Below, in pieces: positions 8,930-16,506 of a stretch of 28,733 nucleotides of DNA. The stretch comes from a virus. The stretch lies in IMG/VR virus record IMGVR_UViG_3300020468_000052, positions 1 to 28,733 of that record; one strand, 5' to 3'. Position 1 is the first letter of the stretch. The number at the start of each line of letters is the position of its first letter. The notes under the pieces were generated by a model, which was not told the DNA's origin, searched no databases, and was given only the letters and a program-made list of their open reading frames with translations. The position numbers were made by a program, and so were the translations under genes.

Positions 8930-9493
8930 TTATGCTAATCTTTGATTGATAACGTCCCAATTGATAATACGCATCATGTTTTGAATGTATTTCTTTTTAC
9001 ATTCTTTACCTTCTTTCGTGTAATCTGAGAAAGAATGTTCCCACATATCAATTGGCATCAATATATCTGATTTGTAAGTTTGGTTAGGTGTAGTCTTTAC
9101 TTGACCACTCTTTGAAAGATACACCCAACCCGAACCTTGTAACTTCATAGCCGTTAATAACACTTCGTCTTTGAAACTATTATAATTTTCAAAGTTGTCA
9201 TTAATAAATTCTTTAATAGGTCCTGTTGGTGTATTTGTTCCGCTTGGTTTTTGTAATTGGGTCCACCATAGATTATGCAACATGGCTCCACCATAATTAA
9301 AATTAGGATCACCTTCTTTGTTATTGTATCTGTCTACATAACCTTTTGATAAAATATTATAATGATATTCAACATTGTCTTTAGACAACACTGGAGCAAG
9401 ATCTCCTGTGCCATAAGGCAGTTTCATCAGAGTAACTTCCTCCAACTTTTTTTCGAAGAGATTCATATACTCTCTTAAATCATTGTTATTCAT
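8930..9493 (-). CDS. Fe/Mn-type superoxide dismutase family protein
   Basis: The 187-residue protein follows the Fe/Mn superoxide dismutase plan: LPYGTGDLAPVLS near the N-terminus, EYHYN, the second-ligand block MLHNLWW, GSGWVYL, and DMWEHSFSDY near the C-terminus. All four metal ligands are present (His44, His73, Asp149, His153) and the gateway Tyr (Tyr52). Gly69 together with Gln138 (in TPNQTY) is the combination usual for manganese enzymes rather than iron enzymes. The two histidines after the first ligand in normal enzymes (KHHQ.Y) are replaced by Leu48 and Ser49, so activity may differ. It would convert superoxide to peroxide and oxygen in the infected cell. The ATG lies 9 nt downstream of UvsE; two later in-frame ATGs exist. 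Confidence 0.85.
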   Translation of the reverse strand: MNNNDLREYMNLFEKKLEEVTLMKLPYGTGDLAPVLSKDNVEYHYNILSKGYVDRYNNKEGDPNFNYGGAMLHNLWWTQLQKPSGTNTPTGPIKEFINDNFENYNSFKDEVLLTAMKLQGSGWVYLSKSGQVKTTPNQTYKSDILMPIDMWEHSFSDYTKEGKECKKKYIQNMMRIINWDVINQRLA

Positions 9494-9499
9494 CAGTAT

Positions 9500-9507
9500 T
9501 ATTTATC
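9500..9507 (-). promoter_or_regulatory. Possible late promoter box (GATAAATA) at SOD start
   Basis: GATAAATA overlaps the UvsE stop codon and ends 6 nt before the superoxide dismutase ATG. As a late promoter it would start transcription 1 nt before that ATG. No Shine-Dalgarno sequence is seen there. It may be chance in AT-rich DNA. Confidence 0.3.
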
Positions 9508-10519
9508 GTGAATTATGGTCTAATAATTTAATACTTGCAAGGTTCTTAGCCTTGCTTTCTACCATAATATCTGCAGAATCCCTAAAGGATAGAGCCCAAT
9601 CATTGACAGCGTCATTCCACATATAATCACTGTGGGCACGTAGTTTTGCCTTCTTAAAGCCTTGTTCAAGCAATTCATCCATGTTAGGCAGTGTTTTTAC
9701 ATCGTGTCCTACTAGCAAATCTTCACGTGATACAGAATAGTGTATTACAGGTCTTACACCACGCCAACTATCTACTATGCGTAAAAATCTATCGTCGGTT
9801 GGTTGTATATATTCACCAGTTTTAACCCAGTGGTGGTGTATGTCAAGAACGAGGGCAAGTTTGTCTCGCAGTTCAAGACTTGCTTCAATGCCCCACGACA
9901 TTTCGTCGTTCTCAATCGTAATCGTGTTTCTCGCCTCCGGAGATAGTCTTGGGTATGCGTCGATGATACCGGCTGGACCTTTGCGGCCTGCGATGTGTAC
10001 ATTGATCTTAAAGTCTTGGTATTGTCTACCGTATCCCATCCACCTTGCAACGTCAACATGATATTCAAACTCCTCTATGCTTCTATTTACTATATTTGGA
10101 TTATCCGAAGCCAACACCGTGAATTGTCCAGGGTGCATTGACAATCTAACATCTAATTTTCTTGCAAGTTCGCCAACCCTTGCAAAATGCTTTTCACAAT
10201 ATTCTCTTACATCAGGCTTCTTCCAAAAATATGACCAAGTAGGTTCAGTGTAGACAGGAAGTACATCACTACCAAGTCTCACCATATGTAATTCATCTGA
10301 TAGTCCCCCAACATACTGAATAAGGTTTTCAAATGCCTTTATGTTGTGAACCATTAAGTCCCAAAGTCTTTGTTCAGCATCTTCTTTAGTTTGCCTATTC
10401 AACCATGCAACGGTTGTACATCTGCTTAATAAAGGACGTTCAATTTCCTCAAGTAATTTTTTCTTGAGAGTTTGATCCGAGTGCATAAATTTACAGGCAA
10501 AGCCTATGCGTTTAATCAT
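9503..10519 (-). CDS. uvsE: UV damage endonuclease UvsE/UvdE
   Basis: The 338-residue protein matches the UvdE family along its whole length: MIKRIGFACKF at the start, then LSMHPGQFTVLAS, VHIAGRKG, TIENDEMSWG, LVLDIHHHW, PVIHYSVSRED and LRAHSDYMWN. These blocks carry the His/Glu/Asp residues that bind the metal cluster in the TIM-barrel active site. UvdE enzymes nick DNA 5' of cyclobutane dimers and other UV lesions, starting excision repair. In this phage it would play the part that DenV plays in T4. The start overlaps the stop of the upstream 70-residue gene (ATGA), so it is translated in the same unit behind the promoter at 10738-10766. Confidence 0.96.
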   Translation of the reverse strand: MIKRIGFACKFMHSDQTLKKKLLEEIERPLLSRCTTVAWLNRQTKEDAEQRLWDLMVHNIKAFENLIQYVGGLSDELHMVRLGSDVLPVYTEPTWSYFWKKPDVREYCEKHFARVGELARKLDVRLSMHPGQFTVLASDNPNIVNRSIEEFEYHVDVARWMGYGRQYQDFKINVHIAGRKGPAGIIDAYPRLSPEARNTITIENDEMSWGIEASLELRDKLALVLDIHHHWVKTGEYIQPTDDRFLRIVDSWRGVRPVIHYSVSREDLLVGHDVKTLPNMDELLEQGFKKAKLRAHSDYMWNDAVNDWALSFRDSADIMVESKAKNLASIKLLDHNSR

Positions 10520-10728
10520 TTATGTCTTTTGCTCCTTTGTAATAGGTATTCAGCAACTCTATAAATCCTATGTAAATTTGTAACATCTTGTTTCCAGTAC
10601 TTGTCCATAAGTGGTTGTGCTATTTGTCTAACTGCTTTACTTCTTTTACTTTCTCTAACACCTGCTTCGTAAACTGCACCGCCAGATGTTTTTTCTTCTA
10701 TTTCAAAATCGGTAAACTTCTTTTCCAT
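10516..10728 (-). CDS. Small basic hypothetical protein (70 aa)
   Basis: The start chosen is the ATG at 10726-10728 (MEKKFTDFEIEEKTSGGAVY). A longer reading up to 10821 would run far into the glycosyltransferase gene and across a perfect promoter, so it is rejected. The protein is helical and charged, ending YLLQRSKRHK; no family is recognised. It overlaps uvsE by 4 nt (ATGA). The promoter predicts transcription starting about 3 nt before this ATG, so the message may be leaderless for this gene, with uvsE as the main product. Confidence 0.65.
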   Translation of the reverse strand: MEKKFTDFEIEEKTSGGAVYEAGVRESKRSKAVRQIAQPLMDKYWKQDVTNLHRIYRVAEYLLQRSKRHK

Positions 10729-10737
10729 ATTTGCTTT

Positions 10738-10766
10738 ATTATAACAAATAAAATGGTTAATGTCAA
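10738..10766 (-). promoter_or_regulatory. Perfect sigma70 consensus promoter
   Basis: On the minus strand TTGACA (10761-10766) and TATAAT (10738-10743) are exact consensus hexamers 17 nt apart. The -35 hexamer includes the TGA stop of the glycosyltransferase gene. Predicted start near 10731. It should drive the 70-residue gene and uvsE, as an early promoter used by host RNA polymerase. Confidence 0.85.
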
Positions 10767-11464
10767 TACCAGTTTTCCTTACACCAAGGATCAATACAAT
10801 TATGTGGGTAAGGCTCTCCATGAAATACTGCTACACTTGTTTCTGGTTTGATTTCTGGAATCCCTGGGTGGCTAAAATTTCTTACTCCATTTACCCTTGC
10901 CATTGTAGGCTTGCCTCTCATTTCCCATTTATAACTTTGAATCCATTCATCTGGCCAAAATTTATAATCATTTTTAATATGTGCAAATATCCAATCTTGA
11001 TCTCCGTGCATCTTTTTTGAATTTATTTCGGGTTGTCTTATAAAGTTATCCCAAACGTATTGATGTTGTCCTGTAGATAATCTAAACACACTTGAATTCA
11101 TTCTTTTCCAATCATCTCTAATGTGTCTATTGAAATCTCTAATGATACAAAATTGATTTGGTTCCCAAGTAAAAAGTTGGTCAATATTTTTAAACACAAT
11201 AACATCTAAATCAAAGTATAAGACTCTTCCTTGTGTTGGAATGTTTGGATTAAAGAAATATGGTTTGTACCACCAGCCGGATATCATTCCTATATCTGGT
11301 AATGGAAATATTTCAATGCTTGGATCAATGCCTTCCGGTTTTTCAGTATAGCAACCAAATTTAAAAGGCAGGGTACAATTTCTACGTACCATGTTATGTA
11401 ATTTGTTTACATATTCGGAACTATATTTGTCTCCATGCTTGAGACATATGATCCAATTTTGCAT
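10763..11464 (-). CDS. GT-A-fold glycosyltransferase (GT8-like)
   Basis: The 233-residue protein begins MQNWIICLKHGDKYSSEYVN and has the DxD metal motif in VLYFDLDVIVF (Asp85, Asp87), preceded by GWWYKPYFF, and a later HGDQDWIF block (residues 153-160). This order is usual in GT-A-fold glycosyltransferases of the GT8/GT32 kind, which use a nucleotide sugar and a divalent metal. The 'VFHGEPYPHN' near the C-terminus contains a typical late His-Gly. Length is short but complete for these families. Substrate is unknown: it could glycosylate phage DNA, a virion protein or a host surface glycan. It lies downstream of the QueD-like gene after 9 nt on the same strand. Confidence 0.8.
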   Translation of the reverse strand: MQNWIICLKHGDKYSSEYVNKLHNMVRRNCTLPFKFGCYTEKPEGIDPSIEIFPLPDIGMISGWWYKPYFFNPNIPTQGRVLYFDLDVIVFKNIDQLFTWEPNQFCIIRDFNRHIRDDWKRMNSSVFRLSTGQHQYVWDNFIRQPEINSKKMHGDQDWIFAHIKNDYKFWPDEWIQSYKWEMRGKPTMARVNGVRNFSHPGIPEIKPETSVAVFHGEPYPHNCIDPWCKENWY

Positions 11465-11473
11465 TTGGATTTC

Positions 11474-11926
11474 CTATTCTTTAGAATAAATTGCCGAGTT
11501 GGCGCCGTGTTCTGCACACTCTACCTTGACAACATAACAACGATTATCTGTTTTTTCTCTAATTAATTTGTCTGCAAAGTTAAAGGCGTGTTCGGCAAAC
11601 TTTTCTGCACCAACACCATCAAAGTATCTTAGTTCTGCAAGATCTAATTCTTCTAGTCTTTTAAATTCATCAATCATTGGATCTGCATTATCTAAACACA
11701 ATTTGTGATCGAAGTTATCTTCAAGCCATGCCTTTAATGGTTTCAATCCACCAAAGTCTACTGCCCAATTTTTGTTGTCTAATTTGTCACAACCAAAAGT
11801 AAATGTAAATGCAAGACTGTATCCATGTAGCAGATGACAGTGTGAATGATCTGCATTTGGTTGTCTAAAGACTGCACTCAACCCAATGTTGTGTCCATAA
11901 TGTTTTGTACTATAATGTTTACTCAT
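11474..11926 (-). CDS. QueD / 6-pyruvoyl-tetrahydropterin synthase-like protein
   Basis: The 150-residue protein has the T-fold layout of QueD/PTPS: a Cys-His-Gly block (CHLLHGY, Cys30, His34), VDFGGLK, NFDHKLCL (Asp73, His74), GAEKFAE and a C-terminal VECAEHGANSAIY with the pterin-anchoring Glu. QueD makes 6-carboxy-tetrahydropterin from dihydroneopterin triphosphate, the first 7-deazaguanine-specific step toward preQ0, used for queuosine or for phage DNA modification. The usual zinc-binding set looks altered: HGH is HGY (Tyr36), and the N-terminal AAH position reads AVF (Phe20), while extra histidines sit at 27, 29 and 31. No other que gene is in the window. It has its own consensus promoter and a roughly 60-nt leader. 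Confidence 0.85.
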   Translation of the reverse strand: MSKHYSTKHYGHNIGLSAVFRQPNADHSHCHLLHGYSLAFTFTFGCDKLDNKNWAVDFGGLKPLKAWLEDNFDHKLCLDNADPMIDEFKRLEELDLAELRYFDGVGAEKFAEHAFNFADKLIREKTDNRCYVVKVECAEHGANSAIYSKE

Positions 11927-11936
11927 GTTTTTCTCC

Positions 11937-11978
11937 TATAAACAACGGCGGAGTATTTAAAGAGGGTCGACGTTTATA
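11937..11978 (-). promoter_or_regulatory. Hairpin-forming leader of the queD-like gene
   Basis: In the 60-nt leader, arms TATAAAC/GTTTATA (11937-11943 and 11972-11978) can pair, and the 3' arm shares its last base with the AGGAG ribosome site (11933-11937). A second pairing, GAGG with CCTC, is possible just inside. The structure could limit ribosome access. Ligand control is not shown. Confidence 0.4.
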
Positions 11979-11993
11979 AGTCCTCATATTATT

Positions 11994-12022
11994 AATATAC
12001 TATACTCTTGGCTGATTGTCAA
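11994..12022 (-). promoter_or_regulatory. Sigma70-type promoter of the queD-like gene
   Basis: TTGACA (12017-12022), 17-nt spacer, TATATT (11994-11999) on the minus strand. The -35 site lies inside the end of the upstream oxygenase-like gene. The sequence from the -10 on (TATATTAATA) is identical to that of the ligase promoter. Confidence 0.8.
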
Positions 12023-12647
12023 CAGGAAATTTACCATAATGTTTCTGTTGTGCAATAATGTGCGGTACAAGATTTTTTCGTATAGTGTTAAAACTTACTG
12101 TAATCCTTTTTCCACTAGCATTTGGATCGGTTCTGTGTTCTAACCAACTAGGGAAAATTAATAGCAAACCATTTTTTGGTTTCATGCTTACATAATAACT
12201 GCTGAATTCATTTTGTTTATCAAATACATCACACATTCTAACCTGACGTAAAGGACTCTCAAAAATTAATGGACAACTTTCATCTTCTACTAATGGATAA
12301 TATGCTCCACTAACAACACTGCCTTCATGTCTATGTCTTTCAACATTTGAACCTTCGCCCATTACATTAAACCAACTGGTACTTAATAAACTTGGTTCTA
12401 GTCCTGCATCGTCACAGTAACTATCAATACACCCTTGGATATCCCATCTTAATTTTTCTAGTCTTTTATCAAATAAGAATTGTTCATCACCTACAACAAA
12501 ACTACTCTTGCCACCTTTTATTAATGCATGGTCAGTTAGGTTATTATGTTGTTCTATGATATCAATACAAGTTTGTTCTTGACTGTGGCCCTTTAGGTCA
12601 AACGCAGACACCAGTGTAGGAAATATTGCAAAGTTTTCTTTTTTCAT
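12000..12647 (-). CDS. 2OG-Fe(II) oxygenase-like protein (DSBH fold)
   Basis: The 215-residue protein matches the putative 2OG-Fe(II) oxygenase family common in marine phages: an N-terminal 'FAIFPTLVSAFDL', a first metal region RHRHEGSVVSGAYYPL (His105, His107), then LLLIFPSWLEHRTDPN with the distal His171, and KRITVSFN with Arg181 for 2-oxoglutarate. The position that is Asp in a classical HxD motif reads Gly109; many members of this family lack the Asp. Substrate unknown. Its start overlaps the stop of the upstream gene (ATGA), so both are coupled. Two relatives lie at 22405-22947 and 27460-28212. Confidence 0.82.
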   Translation of the reverse strand: MKKENFAIFPTLVSAFDLKGHSQEQTCIDIIEQHNNLTDHALIKGGKSSFVVGDEQFLFDKRLEKLRWDIQGCIDSYCDDAGLEPSLLSTSWFNVMGEGSNVERHRHEGSVVSGAYYPLVEDESCPLIFESPLRQVRMCDVFDKQNEFSSYYVSMKPKNGLLLIFPSWLEHRTDPNASGKRITVSFNTIRKNLVPHIIAQQKHYGKFPVDNQPRV

Positions 12648-13276
12648 TTAATGATACCGTATAAACTTTCAATTTGTTTAGGATTATCACCTAACGGACA
12701 AAAATGTACATTATCTAATGCTTTCCAATTTTGTGGCATTTTCCAATCAGCATGGTTGTACACTCTAAATTCCCTATCTTCAAAACGTTCCATTACTTTA
12801 CCTATTTGATAAATCCAGAAACTAGGATTGACACCATTTGAATCTTCTTCCTCATAATTAAACGTGCCCTTGTATATGTTATTAATTTTTCCATCTTCAG
12901 TAGGATATAGATCAAATCCTATCATGTGTATTACTTCGTTTGATCTTCCAGGTAATTTGCACCCTACGTACACTGCATATGGTCCACTTCCCCAATGGAA
13001 GTGATTATCTTGTTTTAAACCACCCTCATACCATAGGCTAGGAATAGCATTTAAATTATGCATTTTTGGAAACTGTGACATCCAATCGTGTCTGGTCCAG
13101 ATCGCTGTCTTGTTATTGATCATCTTACGACTTGCTTCAAGTACCATACGTTTATCACAACAGACCACATTATGTACTCTAGTTTCACGTATAATAGCAT
13201 TACAACCTATCGTAAGACAGTTAAATTTTTGTATTTCAAAGCCTTTTCGGCTTTCTCCGTTACCTATAATGAGCAT
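12644..13276 (-). CDS. MptE/DUF115-like Rossmann-type protein
   Basis: The 210-residue protein begins MLIIGNGESRKGF, followed by TIGCNAIIRE and VVCCDKRMV. This 'GNG.S...GCNA.....D..M' pattern is seen in DUF115/MptE-like proteins and in some sialyltransferase-like folds, which bind a nucleotide or pterin substrate. The middle has HWGSGPYAVYVGC and MIGFDLYP, compatible with that fold. I cannot decide between glycan transfer and pterin chemistry. It heads the run oxygenase - QueD-like - glycosyltransferase, and reads away from the 991-residue fibre gene. No clear ribosome site precedes the ATG. Confidence 0.7.
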   Translation of the reverse strand: MLIIGNGESRKGFEIQKFNCLTIGCNAIIRETRVHNVVCCDKRMVLEASRKMINNKTAIWTRHDWMSQFPKMHNLNAIPSLWYEGGLKQDNHFHWGSGPYAVYVGCKLPGRSNEVIHMIGFDLYPTEDGKINNIYKGTFNYEEEDSNGVNPSFWIYQIGKVMERFEDREFRVYNHADWKMPQNWKALDNVHFCPLGDNPKQIESLYGIIK

Positions 13277-13285
13277 ACAGTATTT

Positions 13286-13293
13286 AATAAATA
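13286..13293 (+). promoter_or_regulatory. T4-type late promoter box (AATAAATA)
   Basis: AATAAATA fits NATAAATA, with predicted start near 13299, leaving a leader of about 23 nt with TTAGGAAAAA before the ATG at 13322. It lies in the 45-nt divergent gap and forms part of a near-palindrome (TATTTAATAAATA). Confidence 0.6.
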
Positions 13294-13321
13294 CAGTAGT
13301 AAGTTAGGAAAAATACGAAAC

Positions 13322-16297
13322 ATGACCGCAATACACGACTTTTTTAGATTTATAAAATTATACTCTGCTGATGGTAATACTGTTGAATATAACATAGAAG
13401 CAGATGCAGTCACGGATAGTCTTCATGTAAAAAGAGGACAAGGTGTCAAATGGACAGGCGGTAACGTAAGCACAGATACTTTCACAATTGACGTACAATA
13501 TGATCTTGATGTACCACTAGGAACAACAAACATTAATCTAACAGATGTAAACACTAATACATCAACAATAGCACTTTCACAAGCAGGTGGAATACAACTT
13601 ACTAGACTAGGTGCTAATAGTTTACAGATTAGCAGTTTTGCAGTAGCAGAAGTTGACTCATTACATTCAGTAGCAAAACGTGGTAGCATCACAACCGAAA
13701 AACTTTTTATAGAAGACGTAGAAATAGGTGATATAACTAGTGCAGGATCAGATGGATTTGCAACTATTCCTGCTAACCTTCAAGGATCGGGTACAATAGA
13801 CAATCCAATTAATTTAGTACCAAGTGTAAGGGCAGTTACATCATCTGCGGCATCACAACAATATGAAATAGTCACACAGGCAGGAACAGGTTTATTTTCT
13901 TATAGTGCAGGATACGTAATCAAAAACGGTGCATCAATGAGTGTTACTGTTGAAAGAGAAGTTCCAGGATCTCCAGGCACATATACAACATTAGCAACTG
14001 AAAGTGGAAACACAGTTGACGTTCCTTATCAAGTATCAGCAAATTACAGTGAAACAACCGCAACAGGACAGAAATATAGAATTACATATACTTGGTCAGG
14101 CAATGGTGGTACTATAAATTTAGATTTAAAATTAACTTATGAACTATATGGTGTAACTTCAAATCCTGTGCTTACAACAAACAGTGCAGGTGGAAATATT
14201 ACAGTTAGAAATGTATTACCTGCAAGTGGAAACACATTTGATATTGGAAGTACGAGTGCACCATTTAGAGATATTTACTCTACAGAATTTCACGGTCACT
14301 TCATAGGAACATTAGATGGTGACTTTACAGGATCAGTGTTTGGAGACGATTCAAGTTTATTAATAGATGCGGTTAATAGTAAATTAGTAGGCCCTGTTTT
14401 AAATTCAAGTGTCATAACGACTGCGTTGACTGTAAACGGAGCAGGTGCAGTTACAGGTAATTTAGAAGTAGGCACACTTTCAGATGGTACTGCAAATATC
14501 AATAGTGGTGTTGGTACAGGATTTAACTCTATTAGTTCAAACATATTTGTAGGTGACCTTAGAGGATCTGTTAGTGCAGATGATTCAACTGTAATCATTG
14601 ATGGTGCTAATGGAAAGATTTTATCACCAAGTGTTGAAGGACACTTGAGTATGAGAGATAATGATAAAATCAAGTTAGGTGCAGGTCCTGACTTGGAAAT
14701 TTATCATGATAGTAATAACAGTTATATAGATGATGTAGGAACAGGAAGTTTATTTGTACGTTCAGGTACAACATATTTTCAAAATGCTAGTGGTACAAAA
14801 ACAAGCATAGCAACCAATGCCGGCGCAGGACAAACTGTATATTTCAACAACAATCCTAAATTAGAAACAACTGCAACTGGTATAACAGTAACTGGTAATG
14901 TTTCAGCAGTAGAATACTATGGTGACTTTAAAGGTTCTTTATTTGGTGATGATAGTTCTACCATTGTGGATTCAGTAGCAAACAAAATTAATATAGATGA
15001 CATTGAGATAAGTCCAAGCAACAGTGTTGATAAGGGTATATGGTTATATGGACAACAAGGATCGAATACCACACCACTTGCTAATATAGGATATGTTAAA
15101 TGGGGTCAAAAGTTTCAATCAGGAACCACTGCAACTTTCTCAACAAATAATAACCCATATGGATCATTGAGTATTTCCGGTGTAGGGTATGGTGCAGGGT
15201 CAGGTATTAACATAGGATCATTTGGTACTAACTCACAAGGTAACAATTTAGATTTTTACAAAGGCAGAGGTAATAGTGGTATAACATTTACCAATGCAAG
15301 TCCAGGAGATGAGATTGCAAACATTAGGGCGTTGGCTTATTCCGCGGGTGACTTTGTTGAACGTGCAAAATTACAATTTAAATTAGATAGTGCAGATGCA
15401 ACAAAAGGTGTGTTTGAATTTTATAATGGCTCTAATTTATTGATCAGCAGTGATGCTAATAATAACATACTGGTTGCAAATGAATTAACCACAAACGGTA
15501 TTACAAGAAAAATATTATCAAACAACATCAATAGTGGAGATTATGATATTGATGTTACTAGTGCATTTGGAGATGAAGTATTCTGGACTACACCAGGCGG
15601 CGGAATAAATGCAAACATTACAAACTTATCATTGAACAACAATGAGATTAAAACAATTACTATACACCTACAACAAGGTACCAATCCAAGAGTGCCTGGA
15701 TTCAAGATAGGTGGCGCGGCGGCAAACGTTGTATGGAGAACACCGTATGGTAATCCACCTAAAGGAAATTCAAATCAAACTGATAAGTTTGAATATGAAA
15801 TATACAAAAACAACAGTGGTACAACTACCGTATATGCTTCATTGGCTAATAGTACAATGCAAAGAGCATACCAAAAGAGTTACCCAGGGATTGGTGCTAA
15901 TACTGACACCACTATAAGTGCAGGAAATATTATTCAATCTCCAGGACCAAATGATATCACAGTAAACTTTACATCAACTGGTGAACAAAACATAGAAATT
16001 TATTATAGTGTACCAGTTAAAAAAGGAACAACAGAAGCATACGTTGAACTGCAAACAAAGGTAACTGCTGGTGGTTCTTGGAGTACGATAGATAAAATAC
16101 AAATACCGCATGAAACAACAGGTGCATCATATGATGAATATTGTACAGTATTCAATAAAATAGGAAACACAACTACGGCAACATATGGTGAGGAAGTTTA
16201 CTATAAATTGATAGCAGGAACTGGAAGTGTTATTGTCAACACCAGTAAAGGCTCAATAGGTTTAACTGCCCAGGAAGTTTTTAATCCAACAGATTAA
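13322..16297 (+). CDS. Large tail-fibre protein (991 aa)
   Basis: The start chosen is the ATG at 13322 (MTAIHDFFRFIKLYSADGNT), which has a ribosome site and a late promoter box. A longer reading from 13088 lies antisense over the MptE-like gene and is rejected. The protein carries three 'G(S/D)xxxDDSxxxxDxxNxKI' repeats near residues 336, 413 and 538. It also has the unit 'KLGAGPDLEIYHDSNNSYID' near residue 455, a hallmark of marine phage fibre stalks. The tail half is a Ser/Thr/Asn-rich beta region ending in a compact domain (residues about 880-991, EIYYSVPVKKGTTEAYVEL and after), a candidate receptor-binding tip. It is on the plus strand while the other fibre genes are on the minus strand. 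Its stop overlaps the lipoprotein stop by 4 nt, convergently. Confidence 0.88.
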   Translation: MTAIHDFFRFIKLYSADGNTVEYNIEADAVTDSLHVKRGQGVKWTGGNVSTDTFTIDVQYDLDVPLGTTNINLTDVNTNTSTIALSQAGGIQLTRLGANSLQISSFAVAEVDSLHSVAKRGSITTEKLFIEDVEIGDITSAGSDGFATIPANLQGSGTIDNPINLVPSVRAVTSSAASQQYEIVTQAGTGLFSYSAGYVIKNGASMSVTVEREVPGSPGTYTTLATESGNTVDVPYQVSANYSETTATGQKYRITYTWSGNGGTINLDLKLTYELYGVTSNPVLTTNSAGGNITVRNVLPASGNTFDIGSTSAPFRDIYSTEFHGHFIGTLDGDFTGSVFGDDSSLLIDAVNSKLVGPVLNSSVITTALTVNGAGAVTGNLEVGTLSDGTANINSGVGTGFNSISSNIFVGDLRGSVSADDSTVIIDGANGKILSPSVEGHLSMRDNDKIKLGAGPDLEIYHDSNNSYIDDVGTGSLFVRSGTTYFQNASGTKTSIATNAGAGQTVYFNNNPKLETTATGITVTGNVSAVEYYGDFKGSLFGDDSSTIVDSVANKINIDDIEISPSNSVDKGIWLYGQQGSNTTPLANIGYVKWGQKFQSGTTATFSTNNNPYGSLSISGVGYGAGSGINIGSFGTNSQGNNLDFYKGRGNSGITFTNASPGDEIANIRALAYSAGDFVERAKLQFKLDSADATKGVFEFYNGSNLLISSDANNNILVANELTTNGITRKILSNNINSGDYDIDVTSAFGDEVFWTTPGGGINANITNLSLNNNEIKTITIHLQQGTNPRVPGFKIGGAAANVVWRTPYGNPPKGNSNQTDKFEYEIYKNNSGTTTVYASLANSTMQRAYQKSYPGIGANTDTTISAGNIIQSPGPNDITVNFTSTGEQNIEIYYSVPVKKGTTEAYVELQTKVTAGGSWSTIDKIQIPHETTGASYDEYCTVFNKIGNTTTATYGEEVYYKLIAGTGSVIVNTSKGSIGLTAQEVFNPTD
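14339..14362 (+). repeat. 24-bp repeat, copy B (inverted relative to 1023-1046)
   Basis: Identical to the reverse complement of 1023-1046; encodes FGDDSSLL in the plus-strand fibre. See copy A. Confidence 0.85.
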
Positions 16298-16506
16298 TTA
16301 GATTCGCAAGTATGAGGAGCAAACATACATCCTAGTATGTCAGCAATGCCTTGAAAGTCCGTAGGACCATTTTGATTTATTGTGGTTTCTTTTTTATCTT
16401 TTGTGTCAGTATCTGGTTTAGTAACGTCGGTAGGAACATTAGGAGTATTAGAACAGGCTGTAATAAAAAGTAATAATGCAATACTACTTTTTCTTATTTC
16501 TGTCAT
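16294..16506 (-). CDS. Small lipoprotein, possible outer-membrane spanin
   Basis: The 70-residue protein has a lipoprotein signal: basic MTEIRKSS, hydrophobic IALLLF, and lipobox ITAC with Cys18 as the lipidation site. The mature part is about 53 residues, begins SNTPNVPTDVTKPDTDTKDK (Pro/Thr/Asp-rich) and ends with two cysteines (LGCMFAPHTCESN). Size, lipobox, proline content and a 23-nt overlap with the end of an upstream membrane coiled-coil gene resemble o-spanins of the Rz1 type, which help break the outer membrane at lysis. No sequence family is recognised, so this role is inference. It ends convergently with the 991-residue fibre gene. Confidence 0.75.
   Translation of the reverse strand: MTEIRKSSIALLLFITACSNTPNVPTDVTKPDTDTKDKKETTINQNGPTDFQGIADILGCMFAPHTCESN

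Noticed and set aside
10729-10821. Upstream extension of the 70-residue gene
   Set aside because: It crosses a perfect sigma70 promoter and overlaps the end of the glycosyltransferase gene.
13088-13321. N-terminal extension of the 991-residue fibre reading
   Set aside because: It lies antisense to the MptE-like gene and has no ribosome site; the ATG at 13322 has AGGAAAAA and a late promoter box before it.
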